Source: Planctomycetota bacterium (GTDB taxonomy: Bacteria > Planctomycetota > Planctomycetia > Pirellulales > Pirellulaceae). Taken from it: a stretch of DNA of 59,364 nt. The stretch spans positions 1 through 59,364 of the forward strand of contig JAPLNM010000030.1 in NCBI GenBank assembly GCA_026692845.1, read 5' to 3'. The notes under the pieces were generated by a model. That model saw only the letters and a list, made by a program, of their open reading frames with translations. It did not search any database and was not told where the DNA came from. This document shows, in pieces, positions 35,094 through 44,166 of this stretch; within the stretch, counting starts at the first letter, position 1; every line of letters begins with the position of its first letter. Made by a program: the position numbers and the translations under genes.

Positions 35094-35107
35094 AGGCAGA
35101 CCGGAAT

Positions 35108-36514
35108 ATGAGAATCTCAAAAGAGGGTGTTTCGTCGCTCCTGACGCGTCGTCAAGCGTTGGAATCTACGGGTGCTGGACTAGGAATGTTGGCTTTGGCA
35201 AATCTTTTGCCGCAGGCGACGGGTTCCACGACTGCCGACTCTGCTGCGCAGGGGGCAATGCTCGGGCATTTCGCTCCGAAGGCCAAGCGGATCATCCATC
35301 TGTTCATGAACGGCGGGCCGTTCCAGGGCGATCTGTTTGATCCGAAACCGGCGTTGAACAAATTTGCTGGACAGAAGCCCCCGGGGGCGGATTTGAGGAC
35401 CGAACGGCCCACAGGCGCGTTGATGCCCGTTCCGTTTGGATTTTGTCATCATGGCCAAAGCGGCTTGGAGATCAGCGAGCTGCTACCGTACACATCTCAG
35501 CTTGCCGATGAGTTGTGTGTCATCCGTTCGATGTACACCGACAACCCGAACCATGGGCCGGCATTGTTCATGATGAACAACGGTACGCTCACTCCGAACC
35601 GGCCAACGCTCGGTGCTTGGTTGTCCTACGGATTGGGCTCGGAAAACGCTAATCTTCCGGAGTTTATCTCGCTGTGTCCGGGCCGTCCTGTGCGATTCTC
35701 GGAGCTTTGGTCCAGTGGGTTTCTGCCAGCCAAGCATCAGGGGGTGTATGTCAATCATTCGAATTTGGATCCCAAGCAGATGATACCCTACTTGCAGAAC
35801 AACAAGTGGACTTCCGAGGCGCAGGCCAAGCAGTTGGATTTGCTGCGCGATCTGAATCAACAAAGCGACATTCAGGCAGGAGTCGACCCACAGCTTGAGT
35901 CTCGCATCCATGCCATGGAGACAGCGTTTCGGATGCAAATCGAGGCGGCCGACGCTTTCGACATCCAGAAAGAGTCCGTTTCGACGCGGGAGGCTTATGG
36001 CCATTCGCACTTCGCCAACGGGTGCTTGTTGGCTAGGCGGTTGGTGGAGCGAGGGGTACGCACCGTGCAGGTTTACTATGGCAATGGGCAACCTTGGGAT
36101 ACCCATGCGAACCACAACGAATCGACACGAACCTTGTGTGAGGACATCGACCGTCCGGTCGCGGCGCTGCTGAAGGATCTCAAGCAGCGTGGGATGCTCG
36201 AAGACACATTGGTGCTCTGGGGTGGTGAGTTCGGTAGGACCCCTACGACGGAGAATGCCGATGGACGCGACCACAATCCCTGGGGATTTAGCGTTTGGAT
36301 GGCAGGGGGTGGAGTGCGTGGCGGGATGGCTTATGGTGCCACCGATGATTTCGGTTTCCGAGCGATGCACGACAAGGTCCACATCCATGATCTTCATGCG
36401 ACGATTTTGCATTTGATGGGTCTAGACCATACCCGATTGACGTATCGCCACGCAGGTCGCGACTATCGATTGACAGATGTGGCGGGCAATGTAGTCAAGC
36501 CGATTCTTCGATGA
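35108..36514 (+). CDS. DUF1501 secreted protein (sulfatase-fold), Tat signal
   Basis: 468 residues from ATG 35108; an in-frame ATG at 35084 would overlap the previous gene. A twin-arginine signal (LLTRRQALESTGAGLGMLAL) is followed by AKRIIHLFMNGGPFQGDLFDPKP, a DUF1501 hallmark, then GFCHHGQSGLEISELLPY, NPNHGPALFMMNNG, GVRTVQVYYGNGQPWDTHANH, LVLWGGEFGRTPT and DRDHNPWGFSVWMAGGGV. The family shares the alkaline-phosphatase/sulfatase fold. It works with the preceding DUF1549/DUF1553 protein in the periplasm. Its last codons overlap the permease ATG (ATGA at 36511-36514). Confidence 0.93.
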   Translation: MRISKEGVSSLLTRRQALESTGAGLGMLALANLLPQATGSTTADSAAQGAMLGHFAPKAKRIIHLFMNGGPFQGDLFDPKPALNKFAGQKPPGADLRTERPTGALMPVPFGFCHHGQSGLEISELLPYTSQLADELCVIRSMYTDNPNHGPALFMMNNGTLTPNRPTLGAWLSYGLGSENANLPEFISLCPGRPVRFSELWSSGFLPAKHQGVYVNHSNLDPKQMIPYLQNNKWTSEAQAKQLDLLRDLNQQSDIQAGVDPQLESRIHAMETAFRMQIEAADAFDIQKESVSTREAYGHSHFANGCLLARRLVERGVRTVQVYYGNGQPWDTHANHNESTRTLCEDIDRPVAALLKDLKQRGMLEDTLVLWGGEFGRTPTTENADGRDHNPWGFSVWMAGGGVRGGMAYGATDDFGFRAMHDKVHIHDLHATILHLMGLDHTRLTYRHAGRDYRLTDVAGNVVKPILR

Positions 36515-37899
36515 GCGACGATCAGCAATCCGATCCGACACGGAGTGTTCGGCCAGCAGCCGCTGGCGAGCTGAATCGGGGGCTTGGGGTTTTCCAAGCC
36601 ACAGGACTGAACATTGCAAACATGGTGGGCATAGGGCCATTCATTACGATACCGGCCTTCCTTGCGGCCATGTCGGGTCCTCAAGCGATGATCGCATGGG
36701 TGCTCGCGGCGCTATTGGTTTTGTGCGATGGCTTGGTATGGAGCGAACTTGGGGCCGCGCTGCCTGGGAGCGGGGGGACCTATCATTTTCTCAAGCGGAT
36801 TTACGGCGGGTATCGATGGGGCAAGATCCTGCCGTTTCTGTTCATTTGGCAGTTCATGGTCAGCGGAGCGATGGAGATGGCTTCGGGGTATATCGGAGCG
36901 TTGAGTTATCTCGAATATGCCATGCCGAGTCTTGTCGAGGGATTTCGCGGGGTACCGGGAGGGACGCGTTGGATTGCCGTGCTAGCGGTGGTATTCATCA
37001 CGCTCCTTTTGTGCCGACGCATCGAGAGCATTGGATGGATTGCGATTTTGATGACCAGCGGAACGCTTTTGACTGTTGCGTTGGTGATTCTAAGCGGTTG
37101 GTGGTCCATGGAATGGTCGAAGATCACCTTTCCACAGAACGCTTTTCGGTTGGACGCAAAGTTTGCCTCGGGCCTAGGTGCCGCCATGCTGATCGCGATT
37201 TATGACTACTTGGGCTACTACAACGTATGCCATCTGGGAGACGAGGTTCGCGATCCGGCCAAGACGATACCGCGTGCGGTGATGGGTTCAGTGATCCTGA
37301 TCGCATTGATTTACATGACGATGAATCTGTGTATTATCGGGGTGGTTCCATGGCAACAAGCGATGGAGTCGAAAAACATAGCGGCGGACTTTATGGAGAC
37401 TCTTTACGGTAGGCCCTGGGCCGTTGCGTTCACCTGGTTGATCCTTTGGACGGCCGCGGCTTGCATGTTTTCGATCACACTTGGGTACTCCCGGATTCCG
37501 TTTGCTGCGGCCCGTCAGGGGGACTTTTTCGCGGTGTTTGGCAAGTTGCATCCTGAGGGAAAGTATCCATGGGTTTCGCTTTTGGCTTTGGGGGTACTGA
37601 CATCGCTGTTTTGTTTTTTGGAGCTCACGACCGTCATCAGCGCGGCCGTTTGCGTTCGGATTGTGGTGCAGTTTCTCGGACAGATCGTTGCGTTGCACAT
37701 CGTTCGAACAACACGTCCGGAAATCCACTTACCCTTTCGGATGTGGTTTTATCCGATCCCGAGTTTCATCGCAGCCGTCGGTTGGATATTCGTTTTGGTG
37801 ACGGCCGATCGGTATGCCTTGTTGATGAGTCTAGGGGTGGTCCTGTCGGGCCTGAGCGTGTACTTTTTTTCAAGGATGGCGACAACGAGCCAGCGGTAG
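36511..37899 (+). CDS. APC-family amino acid permease
   Basis: 462 residues, about 12 hydrophobic helices. The N-terminal motif GLGVFQATGLNIANMVGIGPFITIP is the typical first helix with its GxG break. It is followed by WSELGAALPGSGGTYHFLKRIYG and a conserved middle helix YDYLGYYNVCHLGDEVRDPAKTIPRA. This belongs to the APC superfamily, cation-coupled importers of amino acids or amines in the cytoplasmic membrane. ATG overlaps the stop of the DUF1501 gene, and the dehydratase follows 9 bp later, so it is part of one long transcript. The substrate is not evident; in this setting it may carry an organic acid or amine linked to the same pathway. Confidence 0.87.
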   Translation: MSDDQQSDPTRSVRPAAAGELNRGLGVFQATGLNIANMVGIGPFITIPAFLAAMSGPQAMIAWVLAALLVLCDGLVWSELGAALPGSGGTYHFLKRIYGGYRWGKILPFLFIWQFMVSGAMEMASGYIGALSYLEYAMPSLVEGFRGVPGGTRWIAVLAVVFITLLLCRRIESIGWIAILMTSGTLLTVALVILSGWWSMEWSKITFPQNAFRLDAKFASGLGAAMLIAIYDYLGYYNVCHLGDEVRDPAKTIPRAVMGSVILIALIYMTMNLCIIGVVPWQQAMESKNIAADFMETLYGRPWAVAFTWLILWTAAACMFSITLGYSRIPFAAARQGDFFAVFGKLHPEGKYPWVSLLALGVLTSLFCFLELTTVISAAVCVRIVVQFLGQIVALHIVRTTRPEIHLPFRMWFYPIPSFIAAVGWIFVLVTADRYALLMSLGVVLSGLSVYFFSRMATTSQR

Positions 37900-37908
37900 A
37901 GGCCATTC

Positions 37909-39087
37909 ATGAAAATAACTCGCATCGAAACGCTTGTCTGCCATGCCCGGATGCGCAACTGGGTATTCGTCAAAGTCCTGACCGATGAGCCGGGTTTGTT
38001 TGGCTGGGGCGAGGCGACGTTGGAATGGCACACCCGAGGCGTCGTCGGGGCCATTGAGGATTTGTCGCAACTGCTCCTCGGCGAAGATCCCACCCGTGTC
38101 GAGCATCTGTGGCAGATGATGTGGCGGCAGCATTTCTGGCACGGCCATGGAATCGTCCGATCGACTGCCATCGCCGGCATCGATATTGCGCTCTGGGACA
38201 TTATTGGAAAACTCCATGGGGTAGCCTGTCACAAGCTTTGGGGTGGGCCGGTCCGCGACCACATCCGCCTGTATTGCCATTTAGGAGGGGGTTCGATGGA
38301 GAGTTTTTATGAAACGCCGGTCGACAATGCGAAACGGTTTGCCGAGTTGGCTCAGCAAGCCGTTGCCGAAGGCTTCAGCGCATTTAAGTCCATGGCCGTC
38401 CCCTCGACCATGCCGATCGAAGGATTAAAGCCGATCAAAGCGGCCGAGGCGTGTGTGGCGGCGATGCGTCAAGCCGTCGGTTCCGACATCGACATCATGG
38501 TCGATTGCCATGCCCGACCGTCACCTGCCATGGGAATGCAGTTTGCCAAGGCCCTAGAACCCTACGGGCTTTATTTCTTGGAGGAACCGTGCTGGCCGGA
38601 AAGTATCGAAGGCCTTGCAGCGATCAACGCGGCGGTGACGACTCCGATTGCGACCGGTGAGCGGATGACGCACTTGGCGGCGTTTCGTGATCTGTTTGCT
38701 GCGCGGGGTTGTGAGATCTGCCAGTTGGACATCACGCACTGTGGAGGGTTCACCGAGGCGCGTCGCGTCGGTGCCTTGGCCGATGCCTACCGCATCGCGT
38801 TGGCCCCGCACAATCCGCAGGGGCCGGTCAGCACGGCGGCATCGATCGAGTTCGGTTTCTCGCAACCGAGCTACATCATTTGCGAGTCGGTTCACAACGA
38901 TGTTCCCTGGCGGCAGGAGGTCGTGCAAGAAGGGTTCCGGGTCGACAAGGCTACGCGCACTGTGACCCCAAATACCCAGCCCGGACTCGGGATCACGATC
39001 GATGAAGACCAGGTCCGAAAGCACCCGTTCCAACAGGAAATCTTGCAACGCGTGTTTCATCGCGACGGCAGTGTTGGCGATTGGTGA
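37909..39087 (+). CDS. Enolase-superfamily sugar-acid dehydratase (galactonate dehydratase-like)
   Basis: 392 residues. The N-terminal capping domain ([36 protein letters not shown]) is followed by a TIM barrel. Likely ligands and catalytic residues: Asp and His in [13 protein letters not shown], Glu in [11 protein letters not shown], Glu in ATGERM, and His in [10 protein letters not shown]. DCHxR and APHNPxGP resemble D-galactonate dehydratase (DgoD) and related mandelate-racemase-group acid-sugar dehydratases. The reaction would give a 2-keto-3-deoxy sugar acid. Neighbours (aldolase, MFS, FAH hydrolase, SDR) fit that product. Whether the substrate is galactonate, fuconate, rhamnonate or another acid sugar cannot be read from the motifs alone. 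Confidence 0.85.
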   Translation: MKITRIETLVCHARMRNWVFVKVLTDEPGLFGWGEATLEWHTRGVVGAIEDLSQLLLGEDPTRVEHLWQMMWRQHFWHGHGIVRSTAIAGIDIALWDIIGKLHGVACHKLWGGPVRDHIRLYCHLGGGSMESFYETPVDNAKRFAELAQQAVAEGFSAFKSMAVPSTMPIEGLKPIKAAEACVAAMRQAVGSDIDIMVDCHARPSPAMGMQFAKALEPYGLYFLEEPCWPESIEGLAAINAAVTTPIATGERMTHLAAFRDLFAARGCEICQLDITHCGGFTEARRVGALADAYRIALAPHNPQGPVSTAASIEFGFSQPSYIICESVHNDVPWRQEVVQEGFRVDKATRTVTPNTQPGLGITIDEDQVRKHPFQQEILQRVFHRDGSVGDW

Positions 39088-39123
39088 GAATCCTTCAACT
39101 CGACTACGATCGGAATTGCACCC

Positions 39124-40053
39124 ATGATCAAGCCCGCATTAAACTTGTTACACGGGGTCCTGCCGGTCCTGCACACACCACTGCATCAGGACGGTTCGAT
39201 CGACGTGCCGACGCTCGAACGTCAAATCGATTGGGCCTTTGAAGTAGGTGCTCATGGCGTGGTCGTCGCGATGGTCAGCGAAGTCTTGAGGCTCGGTTAC
39301 CACGGTCGCAAGGAACTGGCCACCCACGTGTGTCGGGCTGTACAAGGACGCGGATTTACGGTGATCAGTGTCGGGGCCGAGAGTGTGCGAGAAGCGTTGG
39401 ATTTCGCCCACCATGCCGAAGGGCTACGGGCAAGCGCGGTTATGGCGATTCCTCCGGTTTCGATTGCACTCGGTAGTGCCCAGACGGCCGGATACTTCGC
39501 TGCAATAGCCCGTGGGATTTCGATCCCGTTGGTTGTGCAGGACGCCTCGAGCTACGTCGGCGCCGCGATCGATCTGAGTGTTTATCTAAATCTGCTCGAC
39601 GAGTTCGGCCAGGAGCGAATCTTTTTCAAGCCGGAAGCCAGCCCGCTCGGACCGAATCTATCGAAACTGCGAGACGCAAGCCAAGGCAAAGCTCGCATCT
39701 TCGAAGGCTCCGGCGGTATCAATCTGGTCGACTGCTATCGTCGTGGGATTGTCGGTACGATGCCCGGTACCGATCTACTCGACGGGATCGTCGCCCTTTG
39801 GCACGCCTTGGAGATGGGCGATGATGAGCGTATCTATCAACTATCGCTTCCCATTGGTGCTCTGACGGCCTTGCAGCTTCAAGCCGGGCTCGACGGCTTC
39901 CTCGCCATCGAAAAGTACTTGCTCAAGAAGCGTGGACTCTTTCCCAATACGCTACAAGTCGAGCCTTATGGATGGCAACTCGATCCGGAGACATGCGCCG
40001 AGGTCGATCGATTGTTTGCATGGCTCGAGCGAAAACTCCTTGCGAGTCGATAG
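39124..40053 (+). CDS. DHDPS/NAL-family lyase (keto-deoxy sugar acid aldolase-like)
   Basis: 309 residues, TIM-barrel class I aldolase family. Start [43 protein letters not shown]; the Schiff-base lysine is probably in [11 protein letters not shown]. The Gly-rich C-terminal strand [24 protein letters not shown] is also typical. The usual YN-P segment of DHDPS, with its catalytic Tyr, is replaced by [10 protein letters not shown], so it is not a lysine-pathway enzyme. In this context it may cleave or dehydrate the 2-keto-3-deoxy product of the preceding dehydratase. Start ATG is 36 bp after that gene; the next gene begins 9 bp on. Confidence 0.82.
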   Translation: MIKPALNLLHGVLPVLHTPLHQDGSIDVPTLERQIDWAFEVGAHGVVVAMVSEVLRLGYHGRKELATHVCRAVQGRGFTVISVGAESVREALDFAHHAEGLRASAVMAIPPVSIALGSAQTAGYFAAIARGISIPLVVQDASSYVGAAIDLSVYLNLLDEFGQERIFFKPEASPLGPNLSKLRDASQGKARIFEGSGGINLVDCYRRGIVGTMPGTDLLDGIVALWHALEMGDDERIYQLSLPIGALTALQLQAGLDGFLAIEKYLLKKRGLFPNTLQVEPYGWQLDPETCAEVDRLFAWLERKLLASR

Positions 40054-40062
40054 GGGTTCTGC

Positions 40063-41352
40063 ATGTCCAGCGACTTGTCTGACGAGTTGGCTGTCCACCA
40101 AGGACGCTATCAGGTTTTGGCACTTCTGTGTCTTTCGGCAGCGATCGCCTATGTGCAGCGCGCTGCCCTGAGTGTCCCAGCCTCGGAGATCGCCGGCGAC
40201 TTGCAGTTCGCCGATTTGGCCCGCGATATGGGTTGGATTCAGTCGGCTTGGTATTTTTCCTACGGCTTGATGCAGATTCCCAGCGGCTGGCTTGCCGACC
40301 GGCTCGGAAGCCGTCGTGCTCTGGCAATCTTTTCCGTCGTGTGGTCGTTGGCCACGCTGTTGACGGCCTTTGCAACCGATTTCGTTTCGTTGCTGGTCAT
40401 GTGGAGTCTGATGGGGGCTGCTCAAGCCGGTGCGTTTCCCTGTGCGGCCAAGGCGCTAGGGCGGATCTTCCCGGAAACGGAGCGCGCGCGGGCCACCGGA
40501 CTGTTGGCCTCGGGAATGACCGTCGGCGGCGCGATCGCTCCGGTGATGACCGCGATGATCCTCCAATCCTTCACGGCTTGGGCCGATGCGTGGCATATCG
40601 ACCGCTGGAGGCTGTTGCTTGGGGCCTATGCCGTTCCTGGGATATTATGGACAGTGGCTTTTCTCGGTTTGATCTCGTTGCGAAAACTGCCCGCGGCGCA
40701 TCGGACGTCGGCTGCTGTCGCTCCGGTCGACTGGTCGCGGTTGTTGCGGAGTTGGCCTTTGGTGTTGCTTTGTGGGCAACAGTTTTTTCGAGCCGCTGGC
40801 ATGGTTTTTTTCATGACCTGGTTTCCAACGTTTCTGCAGAAAACGCGGGATGTGACGCTCGTCGGTTCAGGAGTCCTTACGACCGTCGCGGGAATCGGTG
40901 GAGTCGTCGGCAGTCTGACCGGCGGTTTTTTTTCGGATTGGCTCCTGCGGCGAACGGGCAACAAGCGGCTCAGCCGCCAGGGCATCGCCGTCGTCGGGAT
41001 GGGCCTCTGTTCGCTGCTGATTGTCGCTTCGTACTTTGTAAGGGATATCCAACAAAGCATCGCTTTGATCACGCTAGGCGCATTTTGCGCTACCTTTGGA
41101 GGGGTCAGCGGCTATACCGTGGCGATCAGTTTTGGTGGCCGTCAAGTCGCAACGGTATTTAGCACGATGAACATGTTCGGCAACCTCGGGGCGGCATTGT
41201 TTCCTTTGACGGCTGGTTGGCTTGTCGCCCAAACGGGCAACTGGAACTTGATCTTGTTTCTCTTTGCATTCGTGATGGCTATTGATGCGATTTGCTGGGC
41301 GTTTCTCAATCCACAAGGCACACTCTTCGGAGATGAACATGAAGGTCTTTAG
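40063..41352 (+). CDS. MFS transporter, anion:cation symporter (ACS) type
   Basis: 429 residues, 12 hydrophobic helices in two halves. The loop after helix 2 reads GWLADRLGSRRALAIFSVVWS, the major-facilitator signature. Other ACS features are the early YVQRAALSVPASEI and AQAGAFPCAAKALGRIFPETERARATG. Related ExuT/GarP-type proteins import hexuronates, galactonate or glucarate with protons. This agrees with the dehydratase and aldolase just upstream. The 3' end overlaps the next gene by 20 bp. Confidence 0.87.
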   Translation: MSSDLSDELAVHQGRYQVLALLCLSAAIAYVQRAALSVPASEIAGDLQFADLARDMGWIQSAWYFSYGLMQIPSGWLADRLGSRRALAIFSVVWSLATLLTAFATDFVSLLVMWSLMGAAQAGAFPCAAKALGRIFPETERARATGLLASGMTVGGAIAPVMTAMILQSFTAWADAWHIDRWRLLLGAYAVPGILWTVAFLGLISLRKLPAAHRTSAAVAPVDWSRLLRSWPLVLLCGQQFFRAAGMVFFMTWFPTFLQKTRDVTLVGSGVLTTVAGIGGVVGSLTGGFFSDWLLRRTGNKRLSRQGIAVVGMGLCSLLIVASYFVRDIQQSIALITLGAFCATFGGVSGYTVAISFGGRQVATVFSTMNMFGNLGAALFPLTAGWLVAQTGNWNLILFLFAFVMAIDAICWAFLNPQGTLFGDEHEGL

Positions 41353-42796
41353 AACTCCGCAATCACGATGCCGCGCGGCGATCTGTCGTTGCGATATAAC
41401 GCCTCCGATCGGTATCTACCATCGCATGTGGGGCGCTGCGCTGCACGATCGCGCGACGGGTGTTCACCAACCCTTGGAGGCAACGCTGCTGTGGCTCGAA
41501 CCGGCCGAGCCTGCCTTGGGCGATCCCCAGATCCTACTTGCGCTCGATCACTGCATTCTCGATGCACAGGAATTGCACAGCATCCGGCATTCGATTCATT
41601 CGGCAACCGATGTGGCCTATACCAACATCTTGGTCTCGATGTCGCACACCCACGGCGCCGGTTGGATGTCGCGGACTCGGAGCGACTTGCCCGGGGGAGA
41701 ACTGCTCGCCCCGTATCTGGATCAACTCGCCGTGCAGATGGCCGAGCTTGCTTGTCAGGCGCAACGCAAGGTGGTTGCGGCCACGATCGTCTATGGTACA
41801 GGTCGCTGCGATCTGGCCGCGCACAGGGACTACTTCGACGAGCAAGACCAGCGATTCGTTTGCGGCTTTAATCCCACAGGCCAAGCCGACGACACGCTCA
41901 TGCTTGCCCAGATCTCTGATGCCTCGGGCCACAAGCTCGCGACCGTGGTAAATTATGCCTGCCATCCCACGACGCTCGCCTGGGACAACACGTTGATCAG
42001 CCCGGATTGGGTCGGTGCGATGCGCGAGCTGATCGAGCGGGTCGACGGAGGATTATGCTTGTTTCTACAAGGCGCATCAGGAGATCTTGGACCACGCGAA
42101 GGCTTCGTCGGCGCTACGTCCATCGCCGAGCGCAACGGCCGACAAGTCGGTTACGCAGCGCTTTCGACACTGGCCGGATTGGCTCGTCCAGGAACCGAGT
42201 TCCGCTACTGCGGCTCGGTCCTTTCGGGTACCGCAATCGGCACCTGGAATCATGAACCGCTCTCGGACGAAGCATTGGTCCGACAGACCCTTTGGCGATG
42301 GGAGGAGCTTGTCGTCGATCTTCCCTATCGGCACGACCTGCCGACGATCGAACAGACGACCTTGCAGCGCGAGCACTGGCTTGCCGAGGAATCAAAAGCG
42401 CGCACGGCGAGCGATGAGCTACGTATCCGAGATTGCCGCGCCCAAGTCGAACAGTGCACGCGGCAATTGACTCGGTTAAACAATTTGGTTCCGGGGCGCT
42501 CGTACCCGTTGACGCTGCGGCTAGGAATCATGGGCGATGCTCTATGGATCTTCGTCCCGGGCGAGTTGTACCAAATCTTTCAACGCACCCTACGCGAACG
42601 CTTCGCTGGATATCCTGTCATCGTCGCGACGCTGACCAACGACTGGCAACCCGGCTACATCCCGCCTGCGAGCGTTTACGGCTACGAGATTTACCAAGAG
42701 GTCATCGCAGCGACGTCTCCTGGGTGTCTTGAATTATTGATCGAGACGATCACATGTCGCATGAAGGCCTGGCTGCATGCGGACAACAATTCCTAG
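41333..42796 (+). CDS. Neutral/alkaline ceramidase-like metallohydrolase
   Basis: 487 residues from ATG 41333 (ATG 41339 also possible), inside the 3' end of the MFS gene. The N-terminus AAICRCDITPPIGIYHRMWG is a recognised start of the neutral ceramidase N-terminal fold, followed by LVSMSHTHGAGW and NYACHPTTLAWDNTLISPDW, which supply candidate zinc-binding His residues, and FLQGASGDLGPREGF. Proteins of this group in planctomycetes are unstudied; the fold is an amidase, but the substrate in a sugar-acid cluster may be different. No signal peptide is evident, unlike secreted ceramidases. Last gene of the plus-strand block; the convergent E2 gene ends 33 bp away. Confidence 0.72.
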   Translation: MNMKVFRTPQSRCRAAICRCDITPPIGIYHRMWGAALHDRATGVHQPLEATLLWLEPAEPALGDPQILLALDHCILDAQELHSIRHSIHSATDVAYTNILVSMSHTHGAGWMSRTRSDLPGGELLAPYLDQLAVQMAELACQAQRKVVAATIVYGTGRCDLAAHRDYFDEQDQRFVCGFNPTGQADDTLMLAQISDASGHKLATVVNYACHPTTLAWDNTLISPDWVGAMRELIERVDGGLCLFLQGASGDLGPREGFVGATSIAERNGRQVGYAALSTLAGLARPGTEFRYCGSVLSGTAIGTWNHEPLSDEALVRQTLWRWEELVVDLPYRHDLPTIEQTTLQREHWLAEESKARTASDELRIRDCRAQVEQCTRQLTRLNNLVPGRSYPLTLRLGIMGDALWIFVPGELYQIFQRTLRERFAGYPVIVATLTNDWQPGYIPPASVYGYEIYQEVIAATSPGCLELLIETITCRMKAWLHADNNS

Positions 42797-42829
42797 TCGA
42801 TTTGAGGCCCACTCTCGCAGGCAACGGCT

Positions 42830-44164
42830 TCAACTTAACAATGCTGCCGATGGATTGGCGATGGCCTTGGCGATGTCCTGCAGGAAGCGGGCCGCAGGGG
42901 CGCCGTCGAGGACGCGGTGGTCGAAGCTCAGGCTCAGGGTGAGTTGATGCCGTGAGACGATGCCTCCGTCGTCGAGTACGACGGGTTCGCGGCGAATAGC
43001 CCCAAGACCTAGGATCGCAGTTTCCGGCATGTTGATGATTGGTGTGAAGGCATCGATCCCGAAAGCGCCCAGATTGGTGATGGTAAAGACGGATCCCTGC
43101 ATCTCGGCGGCCGTCAGCTTTCCTTCGCGTGCCTGACTGACGAGCTGGCTTGACCTTGCGGCCAGTTCGACCAGTGACAACGCTGCAGCGTTGCGAAGGA
43201 CCGCGACGAGCAGGCCATCGTCTGTGTCGACGGCCATACCGATGTGGACTTCGTTCTCGGCGGGCAACACGATCGCATCTTGGTCCCACCGACCGGCCAG
43301 CAGAGGATGGCGCCGAAGTGCCCCGACAACCAGCTTGGTGATGATGTCCTGATAGCTAGGGATCGGTGATTGACCGCTGGTGGTTTTGAACTGCTCTCGC
43401 AAGTTCACAAGATTCGCAGCATCGGCTTTTGTCGTCAGTGTGACGGGCACCGTTTGCTGTCGACTGGCGATCATTCGTTGTGCAATCACTTTACGACGGC
43501 TGCTCAACGGAATGCGTCGTCCTATGATGGGCGCACGACGCGCAGCAAGGACATCCTGTTCTCGAATACGGCCTCCTGCGCCGCTGCCTGTGACCTGCGT
43601 CCAATCCATGTTCAATTCATCGGCGACGCGTCGCGCTCTAGGGCTGGCGACCGGTGAGAGCGGACTCTGGAGCGGTTGTGAACTCGCACGTTCGATGTCT
43701 TGGGCAAGGATCCGCCCATTGCCCCCGGTGCCTGCGATCTGATCGAGAGCCACGCCGGCTTCTTTAGCCCTGCGTCGCACAGCAGGTCCCGCAACGGGCG
43801 TCATCGCGGCATCCTGGACGACGGTCTGTGTTGGAGGCAAAGGTAAGCGTTCTGCAAGCTCCTGAGTTTCTAAATCGATCGCCGATGTGTCCGGTGTTTC
43901 ACCCACAGGCAGCGCCTCGCCTTGCGCTACGAGATATCCGACAACGGTTCCGACTCGGACCACGCTGCCGGGCAGAGGGCCGTTCGCGGGGATTCGTAGG
44001 ATCCCTGCGTCGAGGGCTTCGATCTCCTGAATCGCCTTCTCTCCTTCCAGTTCGAACAGCGGATCACCTTGTCGAATCGTGTCGCCTTCCTGCTTCAACC
44101 AACGGGAGAAAACGCCTTCCTCCATCGACCAACCCAAACGCGGAATTGTGATTTCAACAGCCAT
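42830..44164 (-). CDS. 2-oxoacid dehydrogenase E2 acyltransferase with two subunit-binding domains
   Basis: 444 residues. The lipoyl domain (about 1-80) has its lysine at about 43 (ELEGEKAIQEIEA, where ETDKA is usual). A peripheral-subunit-binding domain lies at about 126-160 (AVRRRAKEAGVALDQIAGTGGNGRILAQDI). A second one follows at about 174-208 (RARRVADELNMDWTQVTGSGAGGRIREQDV). The catalytic domain carries the HRVLDG motif near the C-terminus. It transfers the acyl group from E1 to CoA in pyruvate, branched-chain or acetoin dehydrogenase complexes. Two binding domains in one chain are uncommon. It starts 2 bp after the fused E1 gene; no E3 gene is present in the window. Confidence 0.9.
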   Translation of the reverse strand: MAVEITIPRLGWSMEEGVFSRWLKQEGDTIRQGDPLFELEGEKAIQEIEALDAGILRIPANGPLPGSVVRVGTVVGYLVAQGEALPVGETPDTSAIDLETQELAERLPLPPTQTVVQDAAMTPVAGPAVRRRAKEAGVALDQIAGTGGNGRILAQDIERASSQPLQSPLSPVASPRARRVADELNMDWTQVTGSGAGGRIREQDVLAARRAPIIGRRIPLSSRRKVIAQRMIASRQQTVPVTLTTKADAANLVNLREQFKTTSGQSPIPSYQDIITKLVVGALRRHPLLAGRWDQDAIVLPAENEVHIGMAVDTDDGLLVAVLRNAAALSLVELAARSSQLVSQAREGKLTAAEMQGSVFTITNLGAFGIDAFTPIINMPETAILGLGAIRREPVVLDDGGIVSRHQLTLSLSFDHRVLDGAPAARFLQDIAKAIANPSAALLS

Positions 44165-44166
44165 GA

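Noticed and set aside
40128-41162. 344-codon frame inside the MFS gene in another phase
   Set aside because: Arg/Ser-rich shadow of the transporter gene in a GC-rich region.
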